Shown piece after piece: positions 48,230-57,535 of a DNA stretch of 64,000 bases. Each line of letters begins with the position of its first letter. Within the stretch, counting starts at the first letter, position 1. This stretch comes from Candidatus Woesearchaeota archaeon (GTDB lineage Archaea > Nanobdellota > Nanobdellia > Woesearchaeales > ARS49). The DNA lies in assembly GCA_016215315.1 (NCBI GenBank), contig JACRKG010000019.1:1-64000 (forward strand), written 5' to 3'. The position numbers were made by a program, and so were the translations under genes. The notes under the pieces are model-generated. The model worked only from the letters and a program-made list of their open reading frames with translations. It searched no databases and was not told where the DNA came from.

Positions 48230-48429
48230 ATAAGCTTTGCTCGATGGGCGCTTTGTAGAGTACTTTGTGTGATTGTGATCAAATGGAATCAAAACATTAC
48301 TGGTGGTCGGATGGCAGATAAGCTCAGGTGGTGCAAGTAGAAAACTTTTGTTTTTATCATTTGTCTCTGTCGCCAGAGATGCATTAAACTTAACTCGCAC
48401 ACTTAGCGATGGCGACTGGAACTGAGAAA
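48230..48429 (-). ncRNA. Candidate structured element copy D
   Basis: Reverse strand TTTCTCAG-N5-GTCGCCA...GTGTGCG...TGGCGAC...ACAAATGA...AGTAATGTT...ATCGAGCAAAGC. Confidence 0.5.
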
Positions 48430-48483
48430 GACCAAATGCAACGATAAACTAAAAAAAGTCTTTGACAAATACAAGCACGCATT

Positions 48484-48999
48484 CTATTTATTCAGTAATA
48501 AGTCACCGTAAGAACAAGATATTAAGTCTTCTTGAGAAATTTTAAATAAGTTTAAGTAAAAATTACATTGTTCTAATAATTTATCTCTGCCAATAACTCC
48601 TTGTGAGTCTATTGCTTCTATTTCAACAAATGTTCCTAAGTTTTCAACTTTGTCTAAATGAAATTTTACGTTGTCTATGAAATATATTTCTCTTTTTTTG
48701 TCAACAACAGCAAGCACACCTAATGATCTTGTTAATACTTCTTTCAAAGAAGATTTAGGATTTGAGTCATAAAGAAGTACATTTGACTGTTTAGGTCCTT
48801 CTTTGTCTTCTCTAGAATAATAAATCAAGTGATTTTCTATGTTGCCTTCTCTTAATTTTAGTCTTCCTGTGTTGACATTGAAATAAGTATCTATTTGATG
48901 GTCGAGTCCTTTAAAGTCTGCGTGCTTATTGTTTAGAATTGTTCTGATTTGTTCTTGATTTTCTGATTTAGCTTTGATTTCTATGTTTACGTGTTTCAC
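48484..48999 (-). CDS. CYTH-domain protein (class IV adenylate cyclase/ThTPase-like)
   Basis: NIEIKAKSENQEQI; DTYFNVNTGRLKLRE; EIEAID. Confidence 0.88.
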   Translation of the reverse strand: MKHVNIEIKAKSENQEQIRTILNNKHADFKGLDHQIDTYFNVNTGRLKLREGNIENHLIYYSREDKEGPKQSNVLLYDSNPKSSLKEVLTRSLGVLAVVDKKREIYFIDNVKFHLDKVENLGTFVEIEAIDSQGVIGRDKLLEQCNFYLNLFKISQEDLISCSYGDLLLNK

Positions 49000-49095
49000 A
49001 AAACTTAGACTATTGGATTGTTTAAAAAGATTTGTTTGAAAGAAAACATAGTTTTGTCTTTAATAACTTGCAAAGTGTGCTTATTAAAAAATCGT

Positions 49096-49557
49096 TTATT
49101 GAATTGGTGTTTTCATGCCATCGACAAGATGGTTATAATCCCACAACATAGAATCAATGTTTCCCGGACAATTTCGAGTATTTTGTTTAAGAGTTCTTAA
49201 TTCTTCTTCGCTCAAAACCACCCATTCACCATTTCTTGTTTTTTTTCTTTTTAGTGCAGTTTGAACTTTCACAGAATCATATTTGCCGTCCTTATTTTTC
49301 TTTCCCGAAATTCTTATCATAAAATATGTAGGGTTTCCATATTTTTCCCAGTCAAATGAGAATTCGTAATTCCAAGTATAATCTTTAGATAGTGTTTTGA
49401 CAAAATCTTCCCCATCTAAAGGTGCTCTTTCAGGAAGATCTATCCTGTCTTGTAGTCTCAATAAACCGTTCGTATACCCAATTCTACAATCTAAAGTACC
49501 CACGTCAATAGCTTCGGGTAACTCAACATTTGTTTTTTTATCTTGACTGAATACCAT
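49096..49557 (-). CDS. Hypothetical protein
   Basis: 153 aa ORF. Confidence 0.6.
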   Translation of the reverse strand: MVFSQDKKTNVELPEAIDVGTLDCRIGYTNGLLRLQDRIDLPERAPLDGEDFVKTLSKDYTWNYEFSFDWEKYGNPTYFMIRISGKKNKDGKYDSVKVQTALKRKKTRNGEWVVLSEEELRTLKQNTRNCPGNIDSMLWDYNHLVDGMKTPIQ

Positions 49558-49604
49558 TTCAAATTAATAGGGCAAGTACTACTATTTAAATCTTTCTATT
49601 TTTG

Positions 49605-49619
49605 CCACTATTTAGTAGT
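49605..49619. promoter_or_regulatory. Near-palindrome CCACTATTTAGTAGT related to the 29091 operator
   Basis: Shares CCACTATTTAGT with the reverse complement of 29091-29108; in divergent intergenic region. Confidence 0.5.
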
Positions 49620-49721
49620 TACTAAAAGAAAGTTTTTATAAATGGAAGCATTTCTCAGAAATAATTAATCGAGATTTCAAAATCAAAACTTATTTAAAAC
49701 AAAATAAAATAAGAAAAACAT

Positions 49722-50438
49722 ATGAAATATGAAAATTTAAAGAACAAAGTTGTAATGGTTACCGGAGCAAGTAGTGGTTTGGGTGAAGCTTTAGCTAGAG
49801 CATTTATTGAGAATGATTGTACTGTTTACTTAAGTGCTAGAAGTAAAGATAAGCTCGTTGCTCTTTCTGAAGAATTGGGTGATAGAGCGATTCCTTTATC
49901 GCTTGACGTTACCAATACTTATCAAGTTTATACCGCTGCTGAAAGAATTATTAATGAACAAGGAAGAATTGATGTTTGGGTTAATAATGCTGGTGGAGAG
50001 AAAAAATCTTCACTAAGTGAATTAACTCCAAAATTATTAAATGATATCACTGCAGTTAATTATTTTGGTTTAGTTTATGGAACTCAAGCAGCAGCAGAAT
50101 ACATGCGCAAACAAAAGGAAGGAGATATTGTTCAAATACTTTCTACTAGCGCATTTACTTCTAGAGCAAATGAGTCTGCTTATTGCGCAGCAAAAGCAGC
50201 AGCATCTTTGTTTTCAGAAAGTGTACAGTTAGAATTGAGAGATGAAGGAATAAGAGTTTTTCCAATCTATCCCGGTGGAATGAATACTGAATTCTTCATG
50301 AAAGCAGGAGCTTCACTGCCTCCAGACTCAATGGAACCAAAAGACATTGCGGACATAGTTCTTAACGCACTATCGCAACCGAGAAATATTATTGTAGTTC
50401 CAAGAATATTTAGGAATAGCGTTAAAAAAAGTTTATAG
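49722..50438 (+). CDS. Short-chain dehydrogenase/reductase
   Basis: VVMVTGASSGLGEALA; NNAGG; YCAAKAA. Confidence 0.93.
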   Translation: MKYENLKNKVVMVTGASSGLGEALARAFIENDCTVYLSARSKDKLVALSEELGDRAIPLSLDVTNTYQVYTAAERIINEQGRIDVWVNNAGGEKKSSLSELTPKLLNDITAVNYFGLVYGTQAAAEYMRKQKEGDIVQILSTSAFTSRANESAYCAAKAAASLFSESVQLELRDEGIRVFPIYPGGMNTEFFMKAGASLPPDSMEPKDIADIVLNALSQPRNIIVVPRIFRNSVKKSL

Positions 50439-50511
50439 TTTGGAGTTTACAGTTTACAAGCGGATAAATTTTACACTAGTTACTACCTACTATGAACTGC
50501 GAACTTTGAAC

Positions 50512-50775
50512 TTTCTCAGCTCAGGCCCCTCGTTGTGTGTGCTTATTGAGTTATTCAATATTTGTGGGGCATAGACAGTCTATAAAAAAAGCCAATGAGT
50601 TCTTCCAGTGCACTTAGAAAATTCTTTTATTATCAATTCTCTTGACACCCAGTAATGTCTATGATACCACGGATAACTTTGATACCAGCAGTTAATCGCG
50701 GCGTCAATGTTCCGAACGCTAAGAACGGAAAAGAACAAGTCTAGCACAATAAACAAGCGTTCGGCAAGGGGAAAA
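50512..50775 (+). ncRNA. Candidate structured element copy B
   Basis: TTTCTCAG-N5-GCCCC...GTGTGTGC...GGGGC; AGTGCACTTA; CAATGTTCCGAACGC(50712-50719)/GCGTTCGG(50757-50764)CAAGGGGAAAA. Confidence 0.6.
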
Positions 50776-50825
50776 ATCAACATCAGAACTCAGAAAAGTC
50801 TTGGACAAATTAAAAAATTAAAAAA

Positions 50826-50888
50826 TCAGAATGTTTCCACTCCGATTTCTTGATCAACATCGATTACTTCTATTACTTCGTTTGCCAT
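50826..50888 (-). CDS. 20-aa micro-ORF downstream of RNR
   Basis: MANEVIEVIDVDQEIGVETF*, preceded on the - strand by AGGGGTGAAATAA (SD-like). Confidence 0.35.
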   Translation of the reverse strand: MANEVIEVIDVDQEIGVETF

Positions 50889-50924
50889 TTATTTCACCCC
50901 TTTTTTAAAAACTACTCTTTTTTT

Positions 50925-53900
50925 TTAACTGCATCCGCTTGTGCTTCCGCATACTTCGCATAATGTGCAAGTGCCGTTGTTCTTTACTTGCATTGCTCCG
51001 CAGCTTCCGCATTTGCTTCCTGTATAACCCATTTTTACTGCTTTGATTATTTCTTGATCAACTTTGTTAAGATTCACTGCGTGTGATCTTACTTCAGGAT
51101 TTAGTGTTGGTGTTACTATTCCCGAAAATTTGTTTAGTATTAATTCTCTGACTTTGTCAACTGCAGGGTGGCCTTCTATGTTTAGTGTTTCTGCAAGTTT
51201 TACTGGTGCAACACCGTTTTGTAGTGCTACATTCATTGTGTTAGTTAATGCGTTTAGTAATATTTGTTGTGTCGGTGTTGCGTTAGGCATGTCAACACTT
51301 ATTTCTTTAAGTTTGTTATCACGAACAAATGCGCTTACGCTTAGTGTTGTTTTTCCTAATTGGTATTCTGAAACTATTTCTTTAGTATGCACTGGTGCTT
51401 CTTGTTCTTCAACATCAGTTCCAACAAGTTCTAGCATTACTTCATGTTCTTCGCTTACGCTGTTTAGTGGTTGGCTTAGTTTGCTTCCGTCTCTGTAAAG
51501 TGCTACGCATTTAAGCATTAATTCCCAAGAAGTTCTGTAAGCAGTTTTTATTTCTTCAACTGTTGATTCTTTAGGCATATTGATTGTTTTGCTTATTGCG
51601 CCGCTAATGAATGGTTGTGCTGCAGCCATTATTTTTATGTGGCCGTAATGATGTATTGTTCTTTTTCCTTTTCTTCCGCAAGTGTTTGCGCAATCAAATA
51701 TTGCATAATGCTCAATTTTCAAGTGCGGTGCTCCTTCTAAAGTCATTGTTCCGCAAACGTAATCGTTTGTTTCTTCAATTTGTTTTTTTGTGAAATTTAG
51801 TTTTTCAAGCATGTTGAATTCTGGATCGTTCAATTGTTCTTTTGTGAATCCTAATTCGTTTGTGCAGAAATCTTCACCTAGTATGTGTTTGTTGAATACA
51901 AATTTTACGTCAAAAGCAGTTTTTAGTTCTTTTTCTACTGCATCTAGTTTGTTTTGCGTAAAACCATTTTCTTTCAAACTTTTAGAATTAACATGAGGGC
52001 ATCCTTCTAGTGTTGCATGACCTAAACAATATTTTTCTATTTCTTTAATTTGTTCTTCGTTGTATCCTAATCTTTTAAGTGCTTTTGGTACTGCCGCATT
52101 AACTATTTTAAAGTAACCTCCGCCTGCTAATTTTTTGAATTTAACAATTGCAAAGTCAGGTTCTATTCCTGTTGTGTCACAATCCATTGCAAGACCTATA
52201 GTTCCAGTTGGGGCAATATTACTTGCTTGCGCATTTCTAAATCCATATTTTGTTCCATATTCTAATGCTGCATCCCAACATTCTCTTGCCACGTTAAGCA
52301 TGTCTGGAGGACATAATGCTTCATTAATTCCAATTGGTTTAACTGTTAACCCTTCATATTCATCACGTTCAACATTGTATGAAGCTCTTCTATGATTTCT
52401 TATTACTCTGAGCATGTGTTCTTTGTTTTTTGGGTAATTTTTGAATGGTCCTATTATTGCCGCCATTTCTGCACTTGTAGTGTATGAGTGGCCTGTAAGA
52501 ATTGCAGATAATGCCCCGGTAACAGCTCTTCCTTTATCACTGTCATAAGGTATGCCCATCCTCATTAACATAGCTCCAAGATTTGCGTATCCTAATCCTA
52601 AAGTTCTGAATTCATAACTTCTTTTTGCTATTTCTTCGCTAGGAAATTGAGCCATTAATACTGAAATTTCCAATACAATAGTCCATAATCTTATTGTGTG
52701 TAAGTATCCTTGAAGATCAAACTTGCCTGTTTCATCATTATAAAATTTTCCTAAATTTATACTTGCCAAATTGCATGCGGTGTCATCGAGGAAGACAAAT
52801 TCAGAACATGGATTGGTTGCATTAATTCTTCCGTCCTCCGGACATGTATGCCATTCATTCATTGTCGTGTCATACTGCACTCCCGGATCTGCTGATGCCC
52901 ATGCACAATAACCTACATCTTCCCATAATCTTTTTGCAGAAACTTTTTTATGAATTCTTCCATCAGTTCTTCTTATCAAAGGCCAATCATCACTATTATC
53001 TAAAGCGGTAAAGAAATCATTGGGTATTCTTACGCTATTATTACTGTTTTGTCCTGAAACTGTCAAGTATGCTTCTGAATTGTAGTCCGTGTTGAAAACG
53101 TCAACGTCTATTTTTGTAATTCCTTGTTTTACTAATTCTAGAACTCTTACAACATAATTCATTGGGACTTCATTTTTTAGTGCTTCTTTTACTGCCCTTT
53201 TTAGTCCTGGATTCTCTTTTATATCGGTTGTTTTTCCTTCAACTGCTTTTTTCATTATGTGATCTAATTGTTTTTTTAGTATTTTGCTTCCAATTACTAA
53301 ATCTGCTACTTTTTGTTCTTCTTTTACTTTCCACCAAATAAATTCTTCAATATCTGGGTGATCTAGGTCAACACAAACCATTTTTGCAGCTCTTCTCGTT
53401 GTTCCGCCGCTTTTTACTGATGCTGCTGCGCGATCATTTATTTTTAAGAATGACATCATTCCAGAACTTACTCCTCCACCAGATAATTTCTCTCCAGATC
53501 CTCTTAATGACGAGAAATTCGAACCTGTACCCGAACCGTATTTAAAGATCCTTGCTTCTCTAGTTAATAAATCAAATATTCCTCCTTTGCTAACTAAATC
53601 ATCTTTTACTGACTGAATAAAACAAGCATGAACCTGTGCTCTAGAGTATGCGTCTTTTGAGTATTCTAATTCTTCTGTTACAGGGTTCACAAATGAATGT
53701 CCTTGTGCTGGTCCGTTTACTCCATAAGCCCAATGCAAGCCTGTGTTAAACCATTGTGGACTGTTTGGAGAAGCGATTTGTTCTAAAAGCATGTAAACTA
53801 GTTCATCATAAAAGTTTTGAGCATCTTGTTCTGAAGCAAAATAACTGAATTTTTCTCCCCAATAACGCCAGCAACCAGCCATTCTATGAACTACTTGCTT

Positions 53901-54233
53901 AAGACTTGTTTCTGGTCCAAGAACAGGTTCTCCGTTCTCATCAAATAATGGTTTGCCTTCAGAATCTAACTGAGGTATTCCTGCTTTCCTGAAATACTTT
54001 TGAGCTAATATATCTGTTGCTACTTGACTCCAAGTTTTAGGAACTTCAACATGATTCATTTCGAAAACTTTGCTTCCATCAGGATTCTTTATGATTGAAG
54101 AACGTTTAGAATACTCAACCATTGAGTAAGGATCAGAACTGTTTTTAGTGAAGTATTTTAATACCTTAAGACCGCCTACTTTAGCGCTTTCCTCAATCAA
54201 TGAAGTGGTATATTGGCCTTTCAAAAAAATCAC
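50925..54233 (-). CDS. nrdJ: Adenosylcobalamin-dependent (class II) ribonucleotide reductase
   Basis: [37 protein letters not shown]-terminal [28 protein letters not shown]. Confidence 0.95.
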   Translation of the reverse strand: MIFLKGQYTTSLIEESAKVGGLKVLKYFTKNSSDPYSMVEYSKRSSIIKNPDGSKVFEMNHVEVPKTWSQVATDILAQKYFRKAGIPQLDSEGKPLFDENGEPVLGPETSLKQVVHRMAGCWRYWGEKFSYFASEQDAQNFYDELVYMLLEQIASPNSPQWFNTGLHWAYGVNGPAQGHSFVNPVTEELEYSKDAYSRAQVHACFIQSVKDDLVSKGGIFDLLTREARIFKYGSGTGSNFSSLRGSGEKLSGGGVSSGMMSFLKINDRAAASVKSGGTTRRAAKMVCVDLDHPDIEEFIWWKVKEEQKVADLVIGSKILKKQLDHIMKKAVEGKTTDIKENPGLKRAVKEALKNEVPMNYVVRVLELVKQGITKIDVDVFNTDYNSEAYLTVSGQNSNNSVRIPNDFFTALDNSDDWPLIRRTDGRIHKKVSAKRLWEDVGYCAWASADPGVQYDTTMNEWHTCPEDGRINATNPCSEFVFLDDTACNLASINLGKFYNDETGKFDLQGYLHTIRLWTIVLEISVLMAQFPSEEIAKRSYEFRTLGLGYANLGAMLMRMGIPYDSDKGRAVTGALSAILTGHSYTTSAEMAAIIGPFKNYPKNKEHMLRVIRNHRRASYNVERDEYEGLTVKPIGINEALCPPDMLNVARECWDAALEYGTKYGFRNAQASNIAPTGTIGLAMDCDTTGIEPDFAIVKFKKLAGGGYFKIVNAAVPKALKRLGYNEEQIKEIEKYCLGHATLEGCPHVNSKSLKENGFTQNKLDAVEKELKTAFDVKFVFNKHILGEDFCTNELGFTKEQLNDPEFNMLEKLNFTKKQIEETNDYVCGTMTLEGAPHLKIEHYAIFDCANTCGRKGKRTIHHYGHIKIMAAAQPFISGAISKTINMPKESTVEEIKTAYRTSWELMLKCVALYRDGSKLSQPLNSVSEEHEVMLELVGTDVEEQEAPVHTKEIVSEYQLGKTTLSVSAFVRDNKLKEISVDMPNATPTQQILLNALTNTMNVALQNGVAPVKLAETLNIEGHPAVDKVRELILNKFSGIVTPTLNPEVRSHAVNLNKVDQEIIKAVKMGYTGSKCGSCGAMQVKNNGTCTLCEVCGSTSGCS

Positions 54234-54418
54234 CCATTTGGTTTTTTACTCGATGAAATAAAGTAAGAATTGAGGTGTGTTTTTTGATTAATAAATATTA
54301 TCAGAACACAAAATATAGTTTGCATTGAGACATACCTGGAGAGTGGTAAGAAAAAGGTTCATAGTTTACGGTTTGGAGTTTATGGTAAAAAATGGTGTTT
54401 AAAATTAGTGAGTTTTTA

Positions 54419-54730
54419 CTAGAAAATTTTTCTAAGATATGATTTCCAAACAGCCCAATGTAAGATTATGTGAAATAATATTGAGTATACTAAGAATTGT
54501 CCCGTAATTACATGCCAAAATTTGAAGTCAAAACTTTGAATTTTGTAGCCAAAAATCAGAGAAACACCCATTAAAGAGCTAAGTAAGAAAAACAAAAGCA
54601 TTAAAAAATTATTTACCAAAATAATATTAACTCGTATTCCGGGTTTTGTTCTTAAACTGAGCCAAGAAATAATAAATGTCAACACCACAATAATTAGAAC
54701 ATACATAAAATAATATTTTTCAGCAGCCAT
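54419..54730 (-). CDS. DUF4405-like membrane protein with TM histidines
   Basis: WHVITGQFLVYSILFHIILHWAVWK. Confidence 0.6.
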   Translation of the reverse strand: MAAEKYYFMYVLIIVVLTFIISWLSLRTKPGIRVNIILVNNFLMLLFFLLSSLMGVSLIFGYKIQSFDFKFWHVITGQFLVYSILFHIILHWAVWKSYLRKIF

Positions 54731-54795
54731 TTCAACATAGGATCAGTAATGTCTAAATATAAACCTTTTCACTGTTTATTGTGGCAAAGAACCTC

Positions 54796-54930
54796 TCAAT
54801 AATGCAAGTAATAAACCATCACTTTATACCCGTCAACGGTTTCTGGCAGGATTTTGAATCTTATTTTTTCCCACGTGCTTTCCTTAGGCAAGAATTGGTC
54901 TTTTTGTTTTGAAAGACATTTTATGCGCAA
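54796..54930 (-). CDS. Small hypothetical ORF (TTG start, 44 aa)
   Basis: Own translation MRIKCLSKQKDQFLPKESTWEKIRFKILPETVDGYKVMVYYLHY*. Confidence 0.35.
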   Translation of the reverse strand: MRIKCLSKQKDQFLPKESTWEKIRFKILPETVDGYKVMVYYLHY

Positions 54931-55283
54931 TTACCCCAAATCATTGAATTAACAACATACTTGACATAGTTTAATCCTGATTCTTTATTATCTATAACGT
55001 ATTCGTAAGGTGTTTTTCCGTTAAAACCAAATTGCGGTCTAGCTCTAGTATACCACCAAATAGAACTTTTTTCATCCTCATGTAAGTCTGCAAATAACTT
55101 TCTTAATTCCCCATCAATACTTGATTCGTACTTCTTTTTGTCAACAACAAATTGAGGAGTATTAACCCAACTTTGATAATCTTTTTCTAACTCTTCAAAT
55201 AAATTCTTTAAATCATCAGGAAGAATATCTTTAGGAGCACTTCTCCAGCCTTTGCTTGGATCCCAGTTTTGTTTTTTAGGCAT
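54921..55283 (-). CDS. Hypothetical protein
   Basis: 120 aa ORF, IWWYTRARPQFGFNGKTPYEYVI. Confidence 0.6.
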   Translation of the reverse strand: MPKKQNWDPSKGWRSAPKDILPDDLKNLFEELEKDYQSWVNTPQFVVDKKKYESSIDGELRKLFADLHEDEKSSIWWYTRARPQFGFNGKTPYEYVIDNKESGLNYVKYVVNSMIWGNCA

Positions 55284-55356
55284 TTAACTCACAAAATAGA
55301 ATTCTAGCGTGCGGAGTTTATATATTTAGTGAAAAAAAAGGCATTACTTGTGCCCT

Positions 55357-56106
55357 TCAAATACTTCTAACATGAGTTAGCTTTTTTTCTGCTGGTGGGT
55401 CTTTTTGCGGTTGCAAAAAAACTTTGTAATCAACATCAACTATTTTTTTAGAATTATGATCATATTTTTTCGTTATTGTTCCCGTCCAAGTAAATGGTTT
55501 GGGATTATTTAGTACAAAACCTTCTAGTTTAAACAAATAATGTTCTAGTGCTTCTTTGGGTTTTTTAAAAGGAGTTCCATCATTTTTAGTTATGCTTTCC
55601 AAATTAAATTTTTCTTTGAAATCGAAATTATTAGGCCAAAAATAAAATCCAGAAGTTATTTCTCCAAGCATTCCAACAATGTCGTCACGACGGTAAACCG
55701 CTAAATAAAATTCTTTTCCAATTTCCTTTTGATGAGTTGCATACATTAATTTAAGAGCCAAACTATCTTCTTCAGATATAAATCCAAGATCTGATTTATC
55801 TTCTCTAACAAGAACTTTTTTTGTTTCTTTTGGAATGTGAAAATAAATGGGTAGTTGAACTGACAGGTTTAAATTTCCTACAGGAGGATTTTTAATATGA
55901 ATTTCATAAGTTTTTGTTTTTTTTGTATAATAAGAAGCAGCTATATCTTCAGCTCTTGGACCAAGAATGCTTATTATTAATTCGTCGTTTTTAACCTCAT
56001 TAAGTCTTCCATCTAAATACACATCACTTTCACCAAGATACTTCCAATTAAGGTTGTTTTTTGAATCACTTAAATTGTAACTAGTTATTGTTCTTTCAAT
56101 TGACAT
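55357..56106 (-). CDS. Hypothetical protein
   Basis: 249 aa ORF, same-strand cluster with 56121-56342. Confidence 0.6.
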   Translation of the reverse strand: MSIERTITSYNLSDSKNNLNWKYLGESDVYLDGRLNEVKNDELIISILGPRAEDIAASYYTKKTKTYEIHIKNPPVGNLNLSVQLPIYFHIPKETKKVLVREDKSDLGFISEEDSLALKLMYATHQKEIGKEFYLAVYRRDDIVGMLGEITSGFYFWPNNFDFKEKFNLESITKNDGTPFKKPKEALEHYLFKLEGFVLNNPKPFTWTGTITKKYDHNSKKIVDVDYKVFLQPQKDPPAEKKLTHVRSI

Positions 56107-56120
56107 TTTAACCTCAGAGC

Positions 56121-56342
56121 TTATCCTTGTGCGCCAACTTGTTTTAGTTTAAGCTCTAATTTTCCTTCTCCAGATAGTACTGAAAGCTTGTCAAAACCTA
56201 CTTCAGTTAAGTATTTACTAACTGCTTCAGTAAGATTTGTTGCAACAACTGTTTGTTCACCTAAATGGATTACACTTTTTTCGTGACCTGTTTTGGTATA
56301 TTTTGCGTCATACACTTGGTAAATTCCAACTCTTTCCATCAT
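56121..56342 (-). CDS. Hypothetical protein
   Basis: 73 aa ORF. Confidence 0.5.
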   Translation of the reverse strand: MMERVGIYQVYDAKYTKTGHEKSVIHLGEQTVVATNLTEAVSKYLTEVGFDKLSVLSGEGKLELKLKQVGAQG

Positions 56343-56423
56343 TTTTTAATCACCAAAAACAAGAATAGTCATAAATGATTTAAATGTTTTGACCACAAAA
56401 TACACAAATTTCACTCTTTTTAT

Positions 56424-57257
56424 TCATTTTAATAGTTTCCTCCTTATTTTTTCAGGTTGTTCTAAATAATTACCTTCAGTAACAACTTTTCTTCCGGAAG
56501 CTATTTCTAAATTCTTTCTAGCATTTCCTGCAATTTTGCCTCCTTTACTAGCTGCGTCTTTATTTTCTTCAAAACCTTGCGCATCTTTGCTTTTTGCAAT
56601 TTCAGTAGTTGATGCTTCGCCAAGCATAGTAAAAATGAGCTCCAGATCATTCATATGATCTCTTAAGTTTTGTTTATTGAGTTTTTTGTGTTCTTTATAT
56701 TCTTCAACTGTTTTGCCAAATGTTGCCTTGGAGATTTCATTAGTTAGAATGGCAAATTCATTGCCTTCTTTAACATCTCTCTGCCTCCATTCGTCAGTAA
56801 GCTCTTGTCTAACAGCAATTCCTCTAACTCGTTTCTCAATCCATTCATCAGAATAACCTTTTTGTCTGTAAAGGTCTTTCATTCTTGCTTGAGCAAGCTC
56901 AGGATTTTCTATCTCTTGAACACGTTCATAACCTACTTTGGCAAGCCATTGCTTGAAAGGTTCAGCTTTTGGTGAGGGGATTGATTGTATGATTCTGAAC
57001 ATGTTTTTGGTGTTTGCACAGTCTGTTTGACGAAATTTTCCATCTTCTGCCAGCAATTTCAACTGTCCGATTTTTTCGGACACTTCAAAACTTTCATCTG
57101 AAAGTTTAAGTTTTAAATCAGACCAATATTTTCTAGCCCTTTCACTTTCAGCTAAAGCACCAATCACGTCAACTATTGAAAACCACCACTCCTCGTTGTA
57201 CCAAATTCTTCTTATTTTTTTGTCTTGAAAAACCACTAATGCATTTTTTGTTTCCAT
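56424..57257 (-). CDS. BRO-N/antirepressor-like (DinD-type) protein
   Basis: RRIWYNEEWWFSIVDVIGALAESERARKYWSDLK; paralog of 18138-19013. Confidence 0.8.
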   Translation of the reverse strand: METKNALVVFQDKKIRRIWYNEEWWFSIVDVIGALAESERARKYWSDLKLKLSDESFEVSEKIGQLKLLAEDGKFRQTDCANTKNMFRIIQSIPSPKAEPFKQWLAKVGYERVQEIENPELAQARMKDLYRQKGYSDEWIEKRVRGIAVRQELTDEWRQRDVKEGNEFAILTNEISKATFGKTVEEYKEHKKLNKQNLRDHMNDLELIFTMLGEASTTEIAKSKDAQGFEENKDAASKGGKIAGNARKNLEIASGRKVVTEGNYLEQPEKIRRKLLK

Positions 57258-57306
57258 ACAAAAGATTTTTAAACATAACCCACATAATTATCTTTGAGGT
57301 GGATTT

Positions 57307-57492
57307 ATGGCAAATATTCCTAGGGATGTTATTTCTAAAGAACTGAAAGAGCTTTCTAAAAAAATATCAGAACTCGCAGATGGTTTAGAAAAGGCTCCGT
57401 TGGAGAAGGTTATTAATTTAGGAACTCAAGTAGTTAGTCTTGGAAAGAAAGTTAGCGAATTAGGCAGCAAAGTTAAGGACGCTTTTGAGTAA
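57307..57492 (+). CDS. Small helical protein
   Basis: 61 aa with heptad-like LGTQVVSLGKKVSELGSKVK. Confidence 0.55.
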   Translation: MANIPRDVISKELKELSKKISELADGLEKAPLEKVINLGTQVVSLGKKVSELGSKVKDAFE

Positions 57493-57514
57493 ATTTTTTT
57501 ATCAAAAAATTTAC
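57489..57514 (+). terminator. A/T hairpin GTAAATTTTTT-TATC-AAAAAATTTAC
   Basis: Perfect 11-bp arms overlapping the stop codon. Confidence 0.5.
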
Positions 57515-57535
57515 CTTTAAAAATGTATTATCGAT

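Noticed and set aside
46094-50775. Identifying the element as 5S rRNA, SRP RNA or RNase P RNA
   Set aside because: GTTCCGAACGC superficially recalls 5S rRNA, but I could not place the required helices or conserved boxes; multi-copy divergence also argues against SRP/RNase P.
50580-50783. 67-aa ORF across element copy B
   Set aside because: Falls inside the repeated structured element; no matching frame in copies A or C.
48453-50812. Shared AAAGTCTTKGACAAAT near copies D and B
   Set aside because: Orientation relative to the element is inconsistent between the two copies; could be chance in AT-rich sequence.
52135-52395. Antisense ORFs within the RNR gene
   Set aside because: Shadow ORFs of a strongly conserved nrdJ coding sequence.
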